Shown one piece after another: positions 8,636 to 16,655 of a DNA stretch of 64,000 nucleotides. Positions within the stretch are counted from its first letter, which is position 1. Each line of letters starts with the position of its first letter. The stretch covers positions 62,001-126,000 of the forward strand of contig NZ_JAVJQO010000003.1 in NCBI RefSeq assembly GCF_040218225.1. Direction: 5' to 3'. The position numbers and the translations under genes are program-made. The DNA comes from Gracilimonas sp. (GTDB lineage Bacteria > Bacteroidota > Rhodothermia > Balneolales > Balneolaceae). The notes beneath the pieces were generated by a model, which was given only the letters and a program-made list of their open reading frames with translations, made no database searches and had not been told where the DNA came from.

Positions 8636-8666
8636 GACAAGAGTAAGCACATTCTTTTTTGTTACA
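8636..8666 (-). promoter_or_regulatory. Candidate alternative-sigma promoter for the TPR membrane gene
   Basis: Read on the minus strand: TGTAACA (8666-8660), exactly 15 bases, then ACTCTTGTC (8644-8636). Box sequence and spacing match the two copies before the lipoprotein genes. It lies about 135 bases before the ATG at 8500, implying a long leader that contains a 26-codon ORF (8620-8540). Confidence 0.6.
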
Positions 8667-8799
8667 CTTTTTTTTCAATTTTTTTGAAATAACTATTTTG
8701 CACTTTATTTCTTTTACTAAAAGAGAATTTCAAGCAATAATGTTACAGTATTTCCCTTTACCAATAAGAATATTAAACGATTTTAATCCTCGGAACTTT

Positions 8800-10257
8800 A
8801 TGCCCTCTGTCTTTAGCCTTAAGTACTTGCCAGTACTCGTAATTATATTTGCTTCCTGTAATCAAAATAACACTACCATAAAAGGTAGCATTGACTATGT
8901 TGGAGATACTCATATTGTTCTGCAGCAACAGCCTGTCCACTACAAGTATTCTCCGATCCAAAGAGACACCTTGAACGTAACAGACCAGGGTGAATTTTCT
9001 TTTACCACTTCCCTGGGTTCTCAACAGATTCGAACTTTGCAAATCAATGATGAAAGTTATCCTCTGGTTTTGGAACCAAAAGTAAATTTAGATCTGGTAA
9101 TAAACCGGGCTGATTTCCCACAGGGAGTGAAGGTTGAGGGATATTTAGAAAACTGGGATACACGATATAACAACTATTTGTCCGAAACGGAAGAAATTGA
9201 GTCTCAAATTCCAATCGAAGAGGAAAAAATTAAAGTTGGTCAAGAGAATAACCTGCTGGAACTCAGTAAAAGGAAATATAAAATTGCTGAGAATTATCTA
9301 AAAAGCACCCCTTTGCGTGATTATTACTTAAAAGCCATCGGCGAATACCTGGTTTTTAAAATAAGAGCTATTGAATATAATCAACGGTTTTATGAGGGTT
9401 TTAATGCCGATTCAGCCCGAAAAGAAGTTTTCAATGAGGCATATTCTCTTAACTTTTTCACACTTAAATCTCTGAAGGCTCAACGTGCCGGGATCCGTGA
9501 CTTTGCGCATTATTATGCCCGTACATTTGGAATCTATGACAGTGTTAAAAAAGAGTATGGACAAGATTTATCTGAATACGACATAAAAAGATTAGCGTAT
9601 GAAGAGCTTAATGAAAAAAGGCTGGAAGTGCTAAGTCATATAGAAAACCGGGATGCTCTGGCACACGCAAAGATGTATCTGGTTGCCGAGCGTATCGGAG
9701 AGCAGGACCTGGAAACAGCTACTCCAAGTTACGAAGCATATTTAGAGGAGTTTTCAGACTATCCAGAGTACACAAATTTCCTTGGCTATTTCTACAGAGA
9801 AATTAAATCCGTTTCTCCGGGTCAGCCGGCTGTTCCTTTTTCCCTGCCAGATATTGATGGGGATATCCATACCATGAAAGATTACAGAGGTAAATTTGTA
9901 CTTCTCGACTTTTGGGCGGGATGGTGCCAGCCATGCCTGGAAGAATTTTCATATATGAAAGATATCTATAGCAATTATTCCCGTGATGAGCTGGAAATCA
10001 TCGGAATTTCTAATGAAGTAGATAGCCTGGTTTGGGTTCAGGATATTCAACGATTCGAACTACCCTGGATTCAACTCTATGGAGGTAACGGGTTCAACGA
10101 AGAAACATTTAAAGCCTACAAAGGTGGAGGCATTCCTTTTTATGTTTTGGTTGACCCAGATGGAAGAATTTCAAGGTATAACGATGTTCGTCCTTCTTTT
10201 AATTTCACTTCTGTGTTAGACAGCTTACTTTCAGACTACAATAAACAACTCAATTAA
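8800..10257 (+). CDS. TlpA-family thioredoxin-like lipoprotein
   Basis: I chose the ATG at 8800 (485 residues) because it begins a clean lipoprotein signal, MPSVFSLKYLPVLVIIFASC with Cys20; an in-frame extension upstream adds only Phe-rich, non-signal sequence. Residues ~25-130 are beta-rich and resemble the DUF4369 domain that precedes thioredoxin folds in Bacteroidota. A helical middle follows. The thioredoxin domain is near 345-485, with FWAGWCQPCLEEF (Cys376 and Cys379) as the redox site and a cis-Pro region GGIPFYVLVDPDG. It probably reduces or isomerises disulphides in the periplasm. The stop overlaps the next start (TAATG), so the two genes are coupled. Confidence 0.85.
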   Translation: MPSVFSLKYLPVLVIIFASCNQNNTTIKGSIDYVGDTHIVLQQQPVHYKYSPIQRDTLNVTDQGEFSFTTSLGSQQIRTLQINDESYPLVLEPKVNLDLVINRADFPQGVKVEGYLENWDTRYNNYLSETEEIESQIPIEEEKIKVGQENNLLELSKRKYKIAENYLKSTPLRDYYLKAIGEYLVFKIRAIEYNQRFYEGFNADSARKEVFNEAYSLNFFTLKSLKAQRAGIRDFAHYYARTFGIYDSVKKEYGQDLSEYDIKRLAYEELNEKRLEVLSHIENRDALAHAKMYLVAERIGEQDLETATPSYEAYLEEFSDYPEYTNFLGYFYREIKSVSPGQPAVPFSLPDIDGDIHTMKDYRGKFVLLDFWAGWCQPCLEEFSYMKDIYSNYSRDELEIIGISNEVDSLVWVQDIQRFELPWIQLYGGNGFNEETFKAYKGGGIPFYVLVDPDGRISRYNDVRPSFNFTSVLDSLLSDYNKQLN

Positions 10258-11375
10258 TGAACCGAATCTTAATCATCCTATTCATTCTGATTTCCGTTGC
10301 GGGTTGTCAGAAAAAAGAACAACCCTCTGAAGAAATTATCGAATCAAAAAAGCTGGGGCAGATGCTTATTGTTGGTTTCAGAGGCACCGAGGTCTCCCCG
10401 GATCATCCTGTCATCAAAAATCTGAAAGAATTAAATGTAGGCGGAGTGATCTTATATGATTATGATCATACCCTGAAAACCTTTGACCGAAACATCGAAT
10501 CCCAAGACCAGCTGCTTAAACTTTCCAGTGACCTGATTTCTAATGCATCAACCCCTCCTATTATTGCAGTTCATCAGGATGGCGGACCTCAAGCTCCACT
10601 TAGCAAATTGTACAATGATTCAGGGAAATTCTCTGAAGGTTTCCTGCAAGATTCAGCATCTACTGTTTCATACTACAGAAAATTTGCTCAGGAATTTATG
10701 GTTCTTGGGCTTAATACTAACTTTAATCCTCGTTTGGATTTACAAACCCCGACTAATCAGGCTCCAACTCCGGGCATTATTTCATCTGATCCACAATTGG
10801 CAATTGAACAGGCCAATTATATTCTTGATGAATTTGATAAGGAGAGAATGTTTAGCGTCCCCAAATATTTTCCAGGCTACAGCAGTGACTATCAGCCCAC
10901 AGATTCTGCAGATGATATTACAGGTGTTTGGTCAGAGGATTTCCTGACACCCTACCGTTCACTTCTCGCATCAGAACGGGATATTTGGGGTATTATGACT
11001 GCACACAGCTTCAACGCCAATATTGATACGACCTGGCCAGGCACAATGTCTGAAAAAACAATTTCCGGATTACTACGCGACTCTCTGGGTTTTGATGGTG
11101 TGGTTATTTCCGATGATCTCCAAAAACCCATCATTACCAGTAAATATGATCTCGAGACCGCTATTCAGCAATCTATTAATGCCGGGGTAGATATCCTGGT
11201 TCTGGGCAATAATCACACTTATGATGAAAACATTGCTGAACGTGCTATCTCAATCATACAGAAGCTACTACGCGAAGGCGAAATAGAAAAAGAAAGGGTG
11301 CAAGAATCCCTGGCTCGCATCGATTCGCTCAAAACAAATGTAATTGCTGACCTTTGCACTTGCTTTAATTTTTAG
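10257..11375 (+). CDS. GH3-family (NagZ-like) lipoprotein with altered active-site loop
   Basis: This is a 372-residue lipoprotein (ISVAGC, Cys17) with the glycoside hydrolase family 3 TIM-barrel: GQMLIVGFRG, LNVGGVILYDYD, IIAVHQDGG, LGLNTNFNPRLD, GVVISDDLQ. The nucleophile Asp286 of the SDDL motif is present. However, the usual KHFPGHG is KYFPGYS, and the DSH that supplies the acid/base His in NagZ reads DSADD. The usual D-Q-E-GG is HQDGG. Ordinary beta-N-acetylglucosaminidase action is therefore doubtful; it may bind sugar or act on another substrate. It is coupled to the thioredoxin lipoprotein upstream, and the HD hydrolase starts one base after its stop. Confidence 0.8.
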   Translation: MNRILIILFILISVAGCQKKEQPSEEIIESKKLGQMLIVGFRGTEVSPDHPVIKNLKELNVGGVILYDYDHTLKTFDRNIESQDQLLKLSSDLISNASTPPIIAVHQDGGPQAPLSKLYNDSGKFSEGFLQDSASTVSYYRKFAQEFMVLGLNTNFNPRLDLQTPTNQAPTPGIISSDPQLAIEQANYILDEFDKERMFSVPKYFPGYSSDYQPTDSADDITGVWSEDFLTPYRSLLASERDIWGIMTAHSFNANIDTTWPGTMSEKTISGLLRDSLGFDGVVISDDLQKPIITSKYDLETAIQQSINAGVDILVLGNNHTYDENIAERAISIIQKLLREGEIEKERVQESLARIDSLKTNVIADLCTCFNF

Positions 11376-11376
11376 A

Positions 11377-12033
11377 ATGAATAAATCAGACATCCTTTCC
11401 AGAACAGAAGACTATGTGCGCCAAAAACTGGAAGGCGAAGGCACGGGGCACGACTGGTGGCACATTCACAGAGTCAGAAGCACAGCTATTCAACTTGGGA
11501 AAAAAGAAGATGCTGACCCTTTTATTGTTGAGCTAGCCGCTTTGCTGCACGACATAGCAGATCATAAATTTCATAATGGTAACGAAGAGATAGGTCCTGA
11601 AACCGCCCGAAAATGGCTTCGGCAGTTAGAGGTAAAGGATTCCGCCATCCTCCATATTTGCGATATCATCCGGGATATTTCCTATAAAGGATCTGAAGTA
11701 GAAACCCCCATGAAAACAATTGAGGGCAAAGTAGTTCAGGATGCTGACCGGCTGGATGCCTTAGGTGCAATCGGTATTGCCCGTGCCTTTGCTTATGGCG
11801 GACACAAAGGCCGCGAACTTTATAATCCGGAAATAGCCCCGGAAAGTCATGCCTCATTTGAAGAATACAAAAAAAGTACAGGCCCCACTATCAATCATTT
11901 TTATGAAAAACTATTTCTACTCAAAGACCGGATGAACACCGAGGCCGGAAGAAAAGAAGCAGAAAAACGGCATCAGTTCATGAAAGAATTCATTAACCAG
12001 TTCTTATCTGAATGGGATGGAAGTTTTGAATGA
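11377..12033 (+). CDS. HD-domain phosphohydrolase (YedJ-like)
   Basis: This protein has 218 residues from the ATG at 11377, one base after the preceding stop; an in-frame ORF extends 11 codons upstream without support. The HD metal site is readable as HDWWHIHRV, LAALLHDIADHKF and QDADRLDALGAIGIARAF. These are the features of the YedJ/YpgQ type of HD hydrolases, some of which act as nucleotide pyrophosphatases. It is cytoplasmic. The substrate cannot be read from the sequence, and the co-transcribed lipoproteins give no clear hint. Confidence 0.87.
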   Translation: MNKSDILSRTEDYVRQKLEGEGTGHDWWHIHRVRSTAIQLGKKEDADPFIVELAALLHDIADHKFHNGNEEIGPETARKWLRQLEVKDSAILHICDIIRDISYKGSEVETPMKTIEGKVVQDADRLDALGAIGIARAFAYGGHKGRELYNPEIAPESHASFEEYKKSTGPTINHFYEKLFLLKDRMNTEAGRKEAEKRHQFMKEFINQFLSEWDGSFE

Positions 12034-12067
12034 TGAATGTTGAATTAACGTAACCCAACATTCATCA
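12031..12067. terminator. Bidirectional hairpin between convergent genes
   Basis: Perfect 12-base arms TGATGAATGTTG (12031-12042) and CAACATTCATCA (12056-12067) enclose a 13-base loop; the left arm includes the stop codon of the HD gene. It is AT-rich with a short T run after the right arm. It lies between two convergent genes, so a terminator role is likely. Confidence 0.55.
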
Positions 12068-12077
12068 TTTTACATTT

Positions 12078-14825
12078 CTAATCTCCAATGTATGCTTCTC
12101 CTTCAGTAATCCATTCTGGTTCACCTACCCCCTTCAGATAGTAATCGAAGTATTCTTTCATTCGAATCGCATAATCCAGTTTATTTGAGAATTTTTGGGG
12201 GTGATGCGGTTCATCGTGATACTGTAGAAACACCACGTCTTTATTGAAACGCCGCATCGCCAGGTACATCTCTATACTTTGATACCAGGGAACCGCTCCG
12301 TCAGCATCACCATGCATAATCAGCATTGGCGTAGTAATTTTGTCGGCAAAGAAGACCGGTGAGTTCTCAATGTATTTTTCGGGAGCATCTACCAGGCTCT
12401 GTCCTATACGGCTTTGAGTTCGCTCATACTGAAACTGCCGGGCAAGGCCAGATCCCCATCGAATTCCACTATATGCACTGGTCATATTACTTACAGGAGC
12501 ACCCGAAACAGCGGCATCAAAAATATCCGTTTGTGTTACCATAAATGCTGTTTGGTAACCACTCCAAGAGTGTCCGTGCAGCCCCAGTTTATCTTCATCA
12601 GCGATACCCATCTCAATCAGTTTCTGAATACCGGGAACCAAACTTTTGGTAGCAGCAAATCCGGGACGGCCAATTTCAAAGCGAATATCCGGAAGAAAAA
12701 CCACGTATTCGTCACTGACATATTGGGCAAAAACCGGCCGGTGATTGGTCTTTGGTTCATTAAAATCATGCAGCCGATCCGTAAAAAATCGATAGTAATA
12801 CGTCATAATTGGATAGCGCTTATTCGGATCATAGTTATCCGGTTTGATAACTATTCCTTGAATAAACTTTCCATCCAGACTCAACCAATCAATCAATTCA
12901 GCTTTGCCCCAATTCCATTTTTTGTGTAAGTCTTCATGTAGATTAGTGAGCTTATTCGTTCGCTTAAACTGCCAGTTATTAGACACCCAAATATTTGGAA
13001 ATTCATCGTAAGCTTCACGCTTGTACAAAACGGTATTTGCTTCTTCCGCTTTTTCAACGAAAGTAAATTTCTTGTCTTCTTCCAATAACCTGCTTACTCC
13101 AGAACGATTCGCTTTTGCTGAATAGAACCCAAAGTTTTTATTCAAATGGTGATAGGATGTCAACAACAACTCTTCATTATCAGCATATGGTTCTCCCCAA
13201 TCTTTATTCATTCTTTCGATACGGAATATTCGCTTGGCTTCCCGGCCGGCTCCATCCGTAATATTTGTCGGATCGCTGAAATCGGTTGGAAACCTCCAGA
13301 TGTCATATTTGTCGTAAATCATAACAGCACGATCACCTTCGATCCACCCAGCCACGCCGTAATCAGGCACACGCGATGGATAATCATGATCTTCGTTGTA
13401 GAAAGGTACATCCAGATTCGAAGTAATATTTCTGGATGTGCCGGTTTCAATATTCCAGAGATACCAGTTTTTATTCTCATAAAAAGCCGCAAATTTGCCT
13501 GCCGGAGAAAGGTTCACCCCTTCTGATAACTTCTTCCCGATAAGTGTTCGCTCTCCCGTTTCTAAATCAACATAATACCAGTCATTAAAAAAACCTTCCC
13601 ACGTCATTTCCTTCATATATGGAACCTGCGAACTTCCCAGCACTACATTCGGGTTATTGGCAATATTGATCTCTGGCATTTCATGGTCAGCCAGCTGCAC
13701 CCACTCTTCTTTATCAAGATGATACACCGCCATATACAAATGGTTTTTTGTGGAATTCCAGGAAACTTTTTCATGCGTTTTGATTCGGGGGTCGTCTCCG
13801 TGCCAGATATCCAGTCCTCGACCTTCTACGATATCATTCACGTCGTAGATATCTACTTCATCGTTTTTGGCATCATCTTTCCTGGTATCCAGCGCCGCCA
13901 TTTCAGCATCCATGAACCCAAAAAACAGGCGATCTCCGTCATGGGTAAAAGTCAGGCTATTATTCGAGCGGAGGGCAAAACCTTCGTTGCCTTCATCAGC
14001 CCTAAGAATCGTTGAAACGTTCGCTGATTCTGCATTCCAAATGTGTATAGAAGCGTTACTCTCTACGAAAGAAGTATCATACGTCGCTTTGGTGAAAGCC
14101 AGCTTTTGCAGATCATGGTCCCAGGTCAGGTTCGAATAATATCCACTTTTCGAGACATCCACGGGTTTAGATTCCCGATCGTTCAAGTCAAAAACATACA
14201 ACCCATTTTCCTGATCAGATGTGTCTACAATGGAGTAGGCCAGATAATTAGAAAGACTATCAAATGCCATTTCGTGAACGAATGCAAGAGAAAACTCTAT
14301 TCCAGATTCTACGTTTCTCAATGTGACTTCTGAACCCAGTTTTTTATTCTTTGATTTAAGGTCTTCTACCTCTTTGGACTGATAACGTTGAATAGCCAGC
14401 CAGCTTCCATCCTCAGAGAAAGTAAACGACTGAACACTATCAAATTCTGTGATTGAACCATCGTTCGTCGAAAGCAAAGATAATCCTTGTCGTGGTTTAT
14501 TCTTTTTGGCTTTCAGTTCTTCTGCTAGTGGTACTTTTCGGAAAGCAGCTACCCAGCTACCGTTTGGTGTAATTTTAGGCGAAGCTCCCAAAGTAATGGA
14601 ATACGTATTCCGGCCATTGGTACTTTTTACATCCACCCGGCCATCGCCCCGGTCGGGCCACACTTCATATGCCACCCAGTTTCCGTTGCCTGATAGTTCA
14701 ATAGAGCCGATATCTTCAAACTTCATTACATCTTCGAAACTCAAAACACCCTGAGCCGTAGCCAATGATGGAAAAACAAGTGCAGCGATTACAAAAAGAA
14801 ATAAACGATTTTTCAGTGAATACAT
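12078..14825 (-). CDS. Secreted S9-family prolyl oligopeptidase-like peptidase
   Basis: I place the start at 14825 (915 residues), where a signal peptide begins (MYSLKNRLFLFVIAALVFPS, ending LATAQG); 17 codons upstream are open but do not fit a signal. Residues ~30-600 are a beta-propeller of PD40/WD-like repeats. The alpha/beta hydrolase domain follows, with the nucleophile Ser753 in LHGHSWSGY, Asp842 in HGDADGAVPW and His874/875 in HDEPHHPQK. It is probably a periplasmic or surface dipeptidyl/oligopeptidase feeding peptide nutrition. It stands alone on its strand, with a 110-base gap to the divergent DinB gene. Confidence 0.92.
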   Translation of the reverse strand: MYSLKNRLFLFVIAALVFPSLATAQGVLSFEDVMKFEDIGSIELSGNGNWVAYEVWPDRGDGRVDVKSTNGRNTYSITLGASPKITPNGSWVAAFRKVPLAEELKAKKNKPRQGLSLLSTNDGSITEFDSVQSFTFSEDGSWLAIQRYQSKEVEDLKSKNKKLGSEVTLRNVESGIEFSLAFVHEMAFDSLSNYLAYSIVDTSDQENGLYVFDLNDRESKPVDVSKSGYYSNLTWDHDLQKLAFTKATYDTSFVESNASIHIWNAESANVSTILRADEGNEGFALRSNNSLTFTHDGDRLFFGFMDAEMAALDTRKDDAKNDEVDIYDVNDIVEGRGLDIWHGDDPRIKTHEKVSWNSTKNHLYMAVYHLDKEEWVQLADHEMPEINIANNPNVVLGSSQVPYMKEMTWEGFFNDWYYVDLETGERTLIGKKLSEGVNLSPAGKFAAFYENKNWYLWNIETGTSRNITSNLDVPFYNEDHDYPSRVPDYGVAGWIEGDRAVMIYDKYDIWRFPTDFSDPTNITDGAGREAKRIFRIERMNKDWGEPYADNEELLLTSYHHLNKNFGFYSAKANRSGVSRLLEEDKKFTFVEKAEEANTVLYKREAYDEFPNIWVSNNWQFKRTNKLTNLHEDLHKKWNWGKAELIDWLSLDGKFIQGIVIKPDNYDPNKRYPIMTYYYRFFTDRLHDFNEPKTNHRPVFAQYVSDEYVVFLPDIRFEIGRPGFAATKSLVPGIQKLIEMGIADEDKLGLHGHSWSGYQTAFMVTQTDIFDAAVSGAPVSNMTSAYSGIRWGSGLARQFQYERTQSRIGQSLVDAPEKYIENSPVFFADKITTPMLIMHGDADGAVPWYQSIEMYLAMRRFNKDVVFLQYHDEPHHPQKFSNKLDYAIRMKEYFDYYLKGVGEPEWITEGEAYIGD

Positions 14826-14935
14826 GATTCTATACTTTGTTGAGAATGATGACTCAAATAAAATAGATTCAGGCATCAGATGAAATCCTGAATCAATTTG
14901 TTTAGGAATCTTTTACCTCACTTAAATTATTTGCT

Positions 14936-15511
14936 ATGAAAAACTCAGATTACACCTATAATTACCTTGTCAATGCTTTTGCTGGTGCAAAAGAAACAGC
15001 CGAAGAGTTGGTACATGATGTAGATGATCAGGTATTTCTTCGCAAACCTGCTGAAGATAAATGGTGTATGGGAGAGATTTTGAGCCATCTTATACAAGCC
15101 GGAAACGAGTATTTACCTCAAATAAAAAAAGGATTGAATAAACCTCACGAAAATTTGGCAGCGGGTGGCGAACCTTTTACTCCCAACTTCCTTTTTCGGT
15201 GGTTTATTTATTTTGTGAGCCCGGAATACCAGCGACCTGTTCCAACTGTCAAACCTTTTGAACCCATAAATGCAGTTGATATTAATCGACAAAAAATACT
15301 AGCAGATTTTCTAAAACTTCAGGATGAGTTTATACATATTCTCAAACAAGCCAAGCTTGAGCAACTTGATTTAGACCGTATTAAAACCAGGAATCCCATC
15401 ATCAAATTTGTTCCTATGTCTTTAACGGCCTGTTTCGCTATTCAGGAAGCTCATCAAAGGCGCCATTTTGAACAAATGAAAGAATTGAAAAAAAGGTTTG
15501 GTAGTGTCTAG
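14936..15511 (+). CDS. DinB-superfamily protein
   Basis: This protein of 191 residues is built as a four-helix bundle. Features of the DinB/YfiT family are the WCMGEILSHLIQAGNEYL stretch (metal His in SHL) and the C-terminal EAHQRRHFEQM pair of His residues. Family members act as thiol-dependent transferases or metal-binding proteins of unknown substrate. It is cytoplasmic with no signal peptide. It is transcribed divergently from the S9 peptidase and converges on crtZ; the ~110 bases to crtZ hold nothing I can name. Confidence 0.8.
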   Translation: MKNSDYTYNYLVNAFAGAKETAEELVHDVDDQVFLRKPAEDKWCMGEILSHLIQAGNEYLPQIKKGLNKPHENLAAGGEPFTPNFLFRWFIYFVSPEYQRPVPTVKPFEPINAVDINRQKILADFLKLQDEFIHILKQAKLEQLDLDRIKTRNPIIKFVPMSLTACFAIQEAHQRRHFEQMKELKKRFGSV

Positions 15512-15619
15512 CGTCATTTCTGTGCACGCAGGAATCTGATTCACTTATCTATTTCTTAGCTTTATACAAACAGGCGTCAGACATTCGCCGCAGATGTCAT
15601 AATACATTTAATAAGTTAC

Positions 15620-16087
15620 TCATCGATCACGTTTTCGCTCCCGCTCCGGATATTCATCATAAGGAAATAAAAATAATCCATACGGCTCGTGACCCTGCTT
15701 CCCCACACTCTGATGGTGACGCTGGTGAGCTCTTCTGATTAGTTTCATGATTGTATTGTCACTGCTGAAGGGTACAAACCGCTTGTGAGCAAACAAATCA
15801 TGAATGATAAAATACAGTACGCCATAAATAGCTATACCTGCCCCAATTCCAAAACCAGGTGAAACAAACAATTCATTTGCCCCATCTACCATCAACCAAA
15901 TAGAAATTCCAGCAAAAAACACTGAAAAGATATCATTCAGTTCAAACAGTTCATGATTGGGTTTGTGATGTGATTCATGGATGTTCCAGAGAATACCGTG
16001 AAATAACCATCGGTGCACACAGTATGAAATAACCTCCATGCCGGCAAAGCCCAGAAGAATAAACCCGATTAAATATAGCCAGTCCAT
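15620..16087 (-). CDS. crtZ: Carotenoid 3-hydroxylase (CrtZ-type fatty acid hydroxylase superfamily)
   Basis: This is a 155-residue membrane di-iron enzyme. The His clusters are intact: HRWLFHG, HESHHKPNHELFELND, HDLFAHKRF and HQRHHQSVGKQGHEPYG. Four hydrophobic segments fit the CrtZ fold. It would hydroxylate beta-carotene rings to zeaxanthin in the inner membrane. No other carotenoid genes are in the window, so the partners must be elsewhere. Confidence 0.88.
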   Translation of the reverse strand: MDWLYLIGFILLGFAGMEVISYCVHRWLFHGILWNIHESHHKPNHELFELNDIFSVFFAGISIWLMVDGANELFVSPGFGIGAGIAIYGVLYFIIHDLFAHKRFVPFSSDNTIMKLIRRAHQRHHQSVGKQGHEPYGLFLFPYDEYPERERKRDR

Positions 16088-16185
16088 TTTGCTGCTTTGT
16101 TTTATAAGAATTTGTAGTCCTGATTTCCGATTAGCAAACTAAATTTTTGAGATAATAGTTTACTCTTTCATACAATACACATATT

Positions 16186-16206
16186 TTACACATATAATAT
16201 ATGTAA
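16186..16206. promoter_or_regulatory. 21-base palindrome upstream of umuDC, candidate SOS-type operator
   Basis: This is an AT-rich palindrome with outer arms TTACA and TGTAA and only one mismatched pair around the central base. It ends 14 bases before the umuD ATG, and ACACATAT is also repeated directly (16177-16184 and 16188-16195). The location over the promoter/leader fits a repressor site for a damage-inducible operon; the repressor is not identified. Confidence 0.5.
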
Positions 16207-16220
16207 GCAAAGAGGTACGC

Positions 16221-16655
16221 ATGGAGGGACTTAAAATTTATCAGGGAGGATCGTCCAAAAAGCAGCGAAATGAGGTGAGGCTTTCTCAAAAAGCGGAAAC
16301 CGGTTTCGTTTCTCCAGCCGCGGATCATCTCCAAAAACCGCTGGATCTGGAAGAGCTGATTGTACATCGGCCCGCCGCTACATTTTATGTGCGCGCTGAA
16401 GGAAATGCGATGCAGGCATCCGGGGTACAGGATGGGGACATTCTTGTAGTAGACCGCTCTGTACACCCTTCAGATAATAATATTGTGATAGCCGCGATCG
16501 AAGATGAGCCCGTGATTAGGAGGCTGGTTAAGAGAGGGTCGCGGCTATTTTTGATTTCAGATGATTCCCGTTTTGAACCCATTACCATTCATCCCGATAC
16601 TAACTGGATGATCTGGGGTGTGGTTACCTATGTTATTCACCGGTATGAAATATGA
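16221..16655 (+). CDS. umuD: UmuD-like subunit of translesion polymerase V, catalytic dyad lost
   Basis: This protein has 144 residues and aligns end to end with UmuD: TGFVSPAADHLQKPLDLEEL matches the region around the E. coli cleavage site, and GVQDGDILVVDRS is the core. Two changes stand out. The catalytic Ser of GDSM is Ala63 (GNAM), and the catalytic Lys of VKKL is Arg100 (VIRRL). The P1 Cys of the cleavage site is Thr27. The protein should not self-cleave and may work as full-length UmuD or as a scaffold. Its stop overlaps umuC (ATGA). A GAGG sequence lies upstream of the ATG. Confidence 0.85.
   Translation: MEGLKIYQGGSSKKQRNEVRLSQKAETGFVSPAADHLQKPLDLEELIVHRPAATFYVRAEGNAMQASGVQDGDILVVDRSVHPSDNNIVIAAIEDEPVIRRLVKRGSRLFLISDDSRFEPITIHPDTNWMIWGVVTYVIHRYEI

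Noticed and set aside
8659-8799. Upstream extension of the thioredoxin lipoprotein
   Set aside because: The added sequence is Phe-rich without a signal, overlaps the minus-strand promoter motif, and ATG 8800 gives a clean lipoprotein signal.
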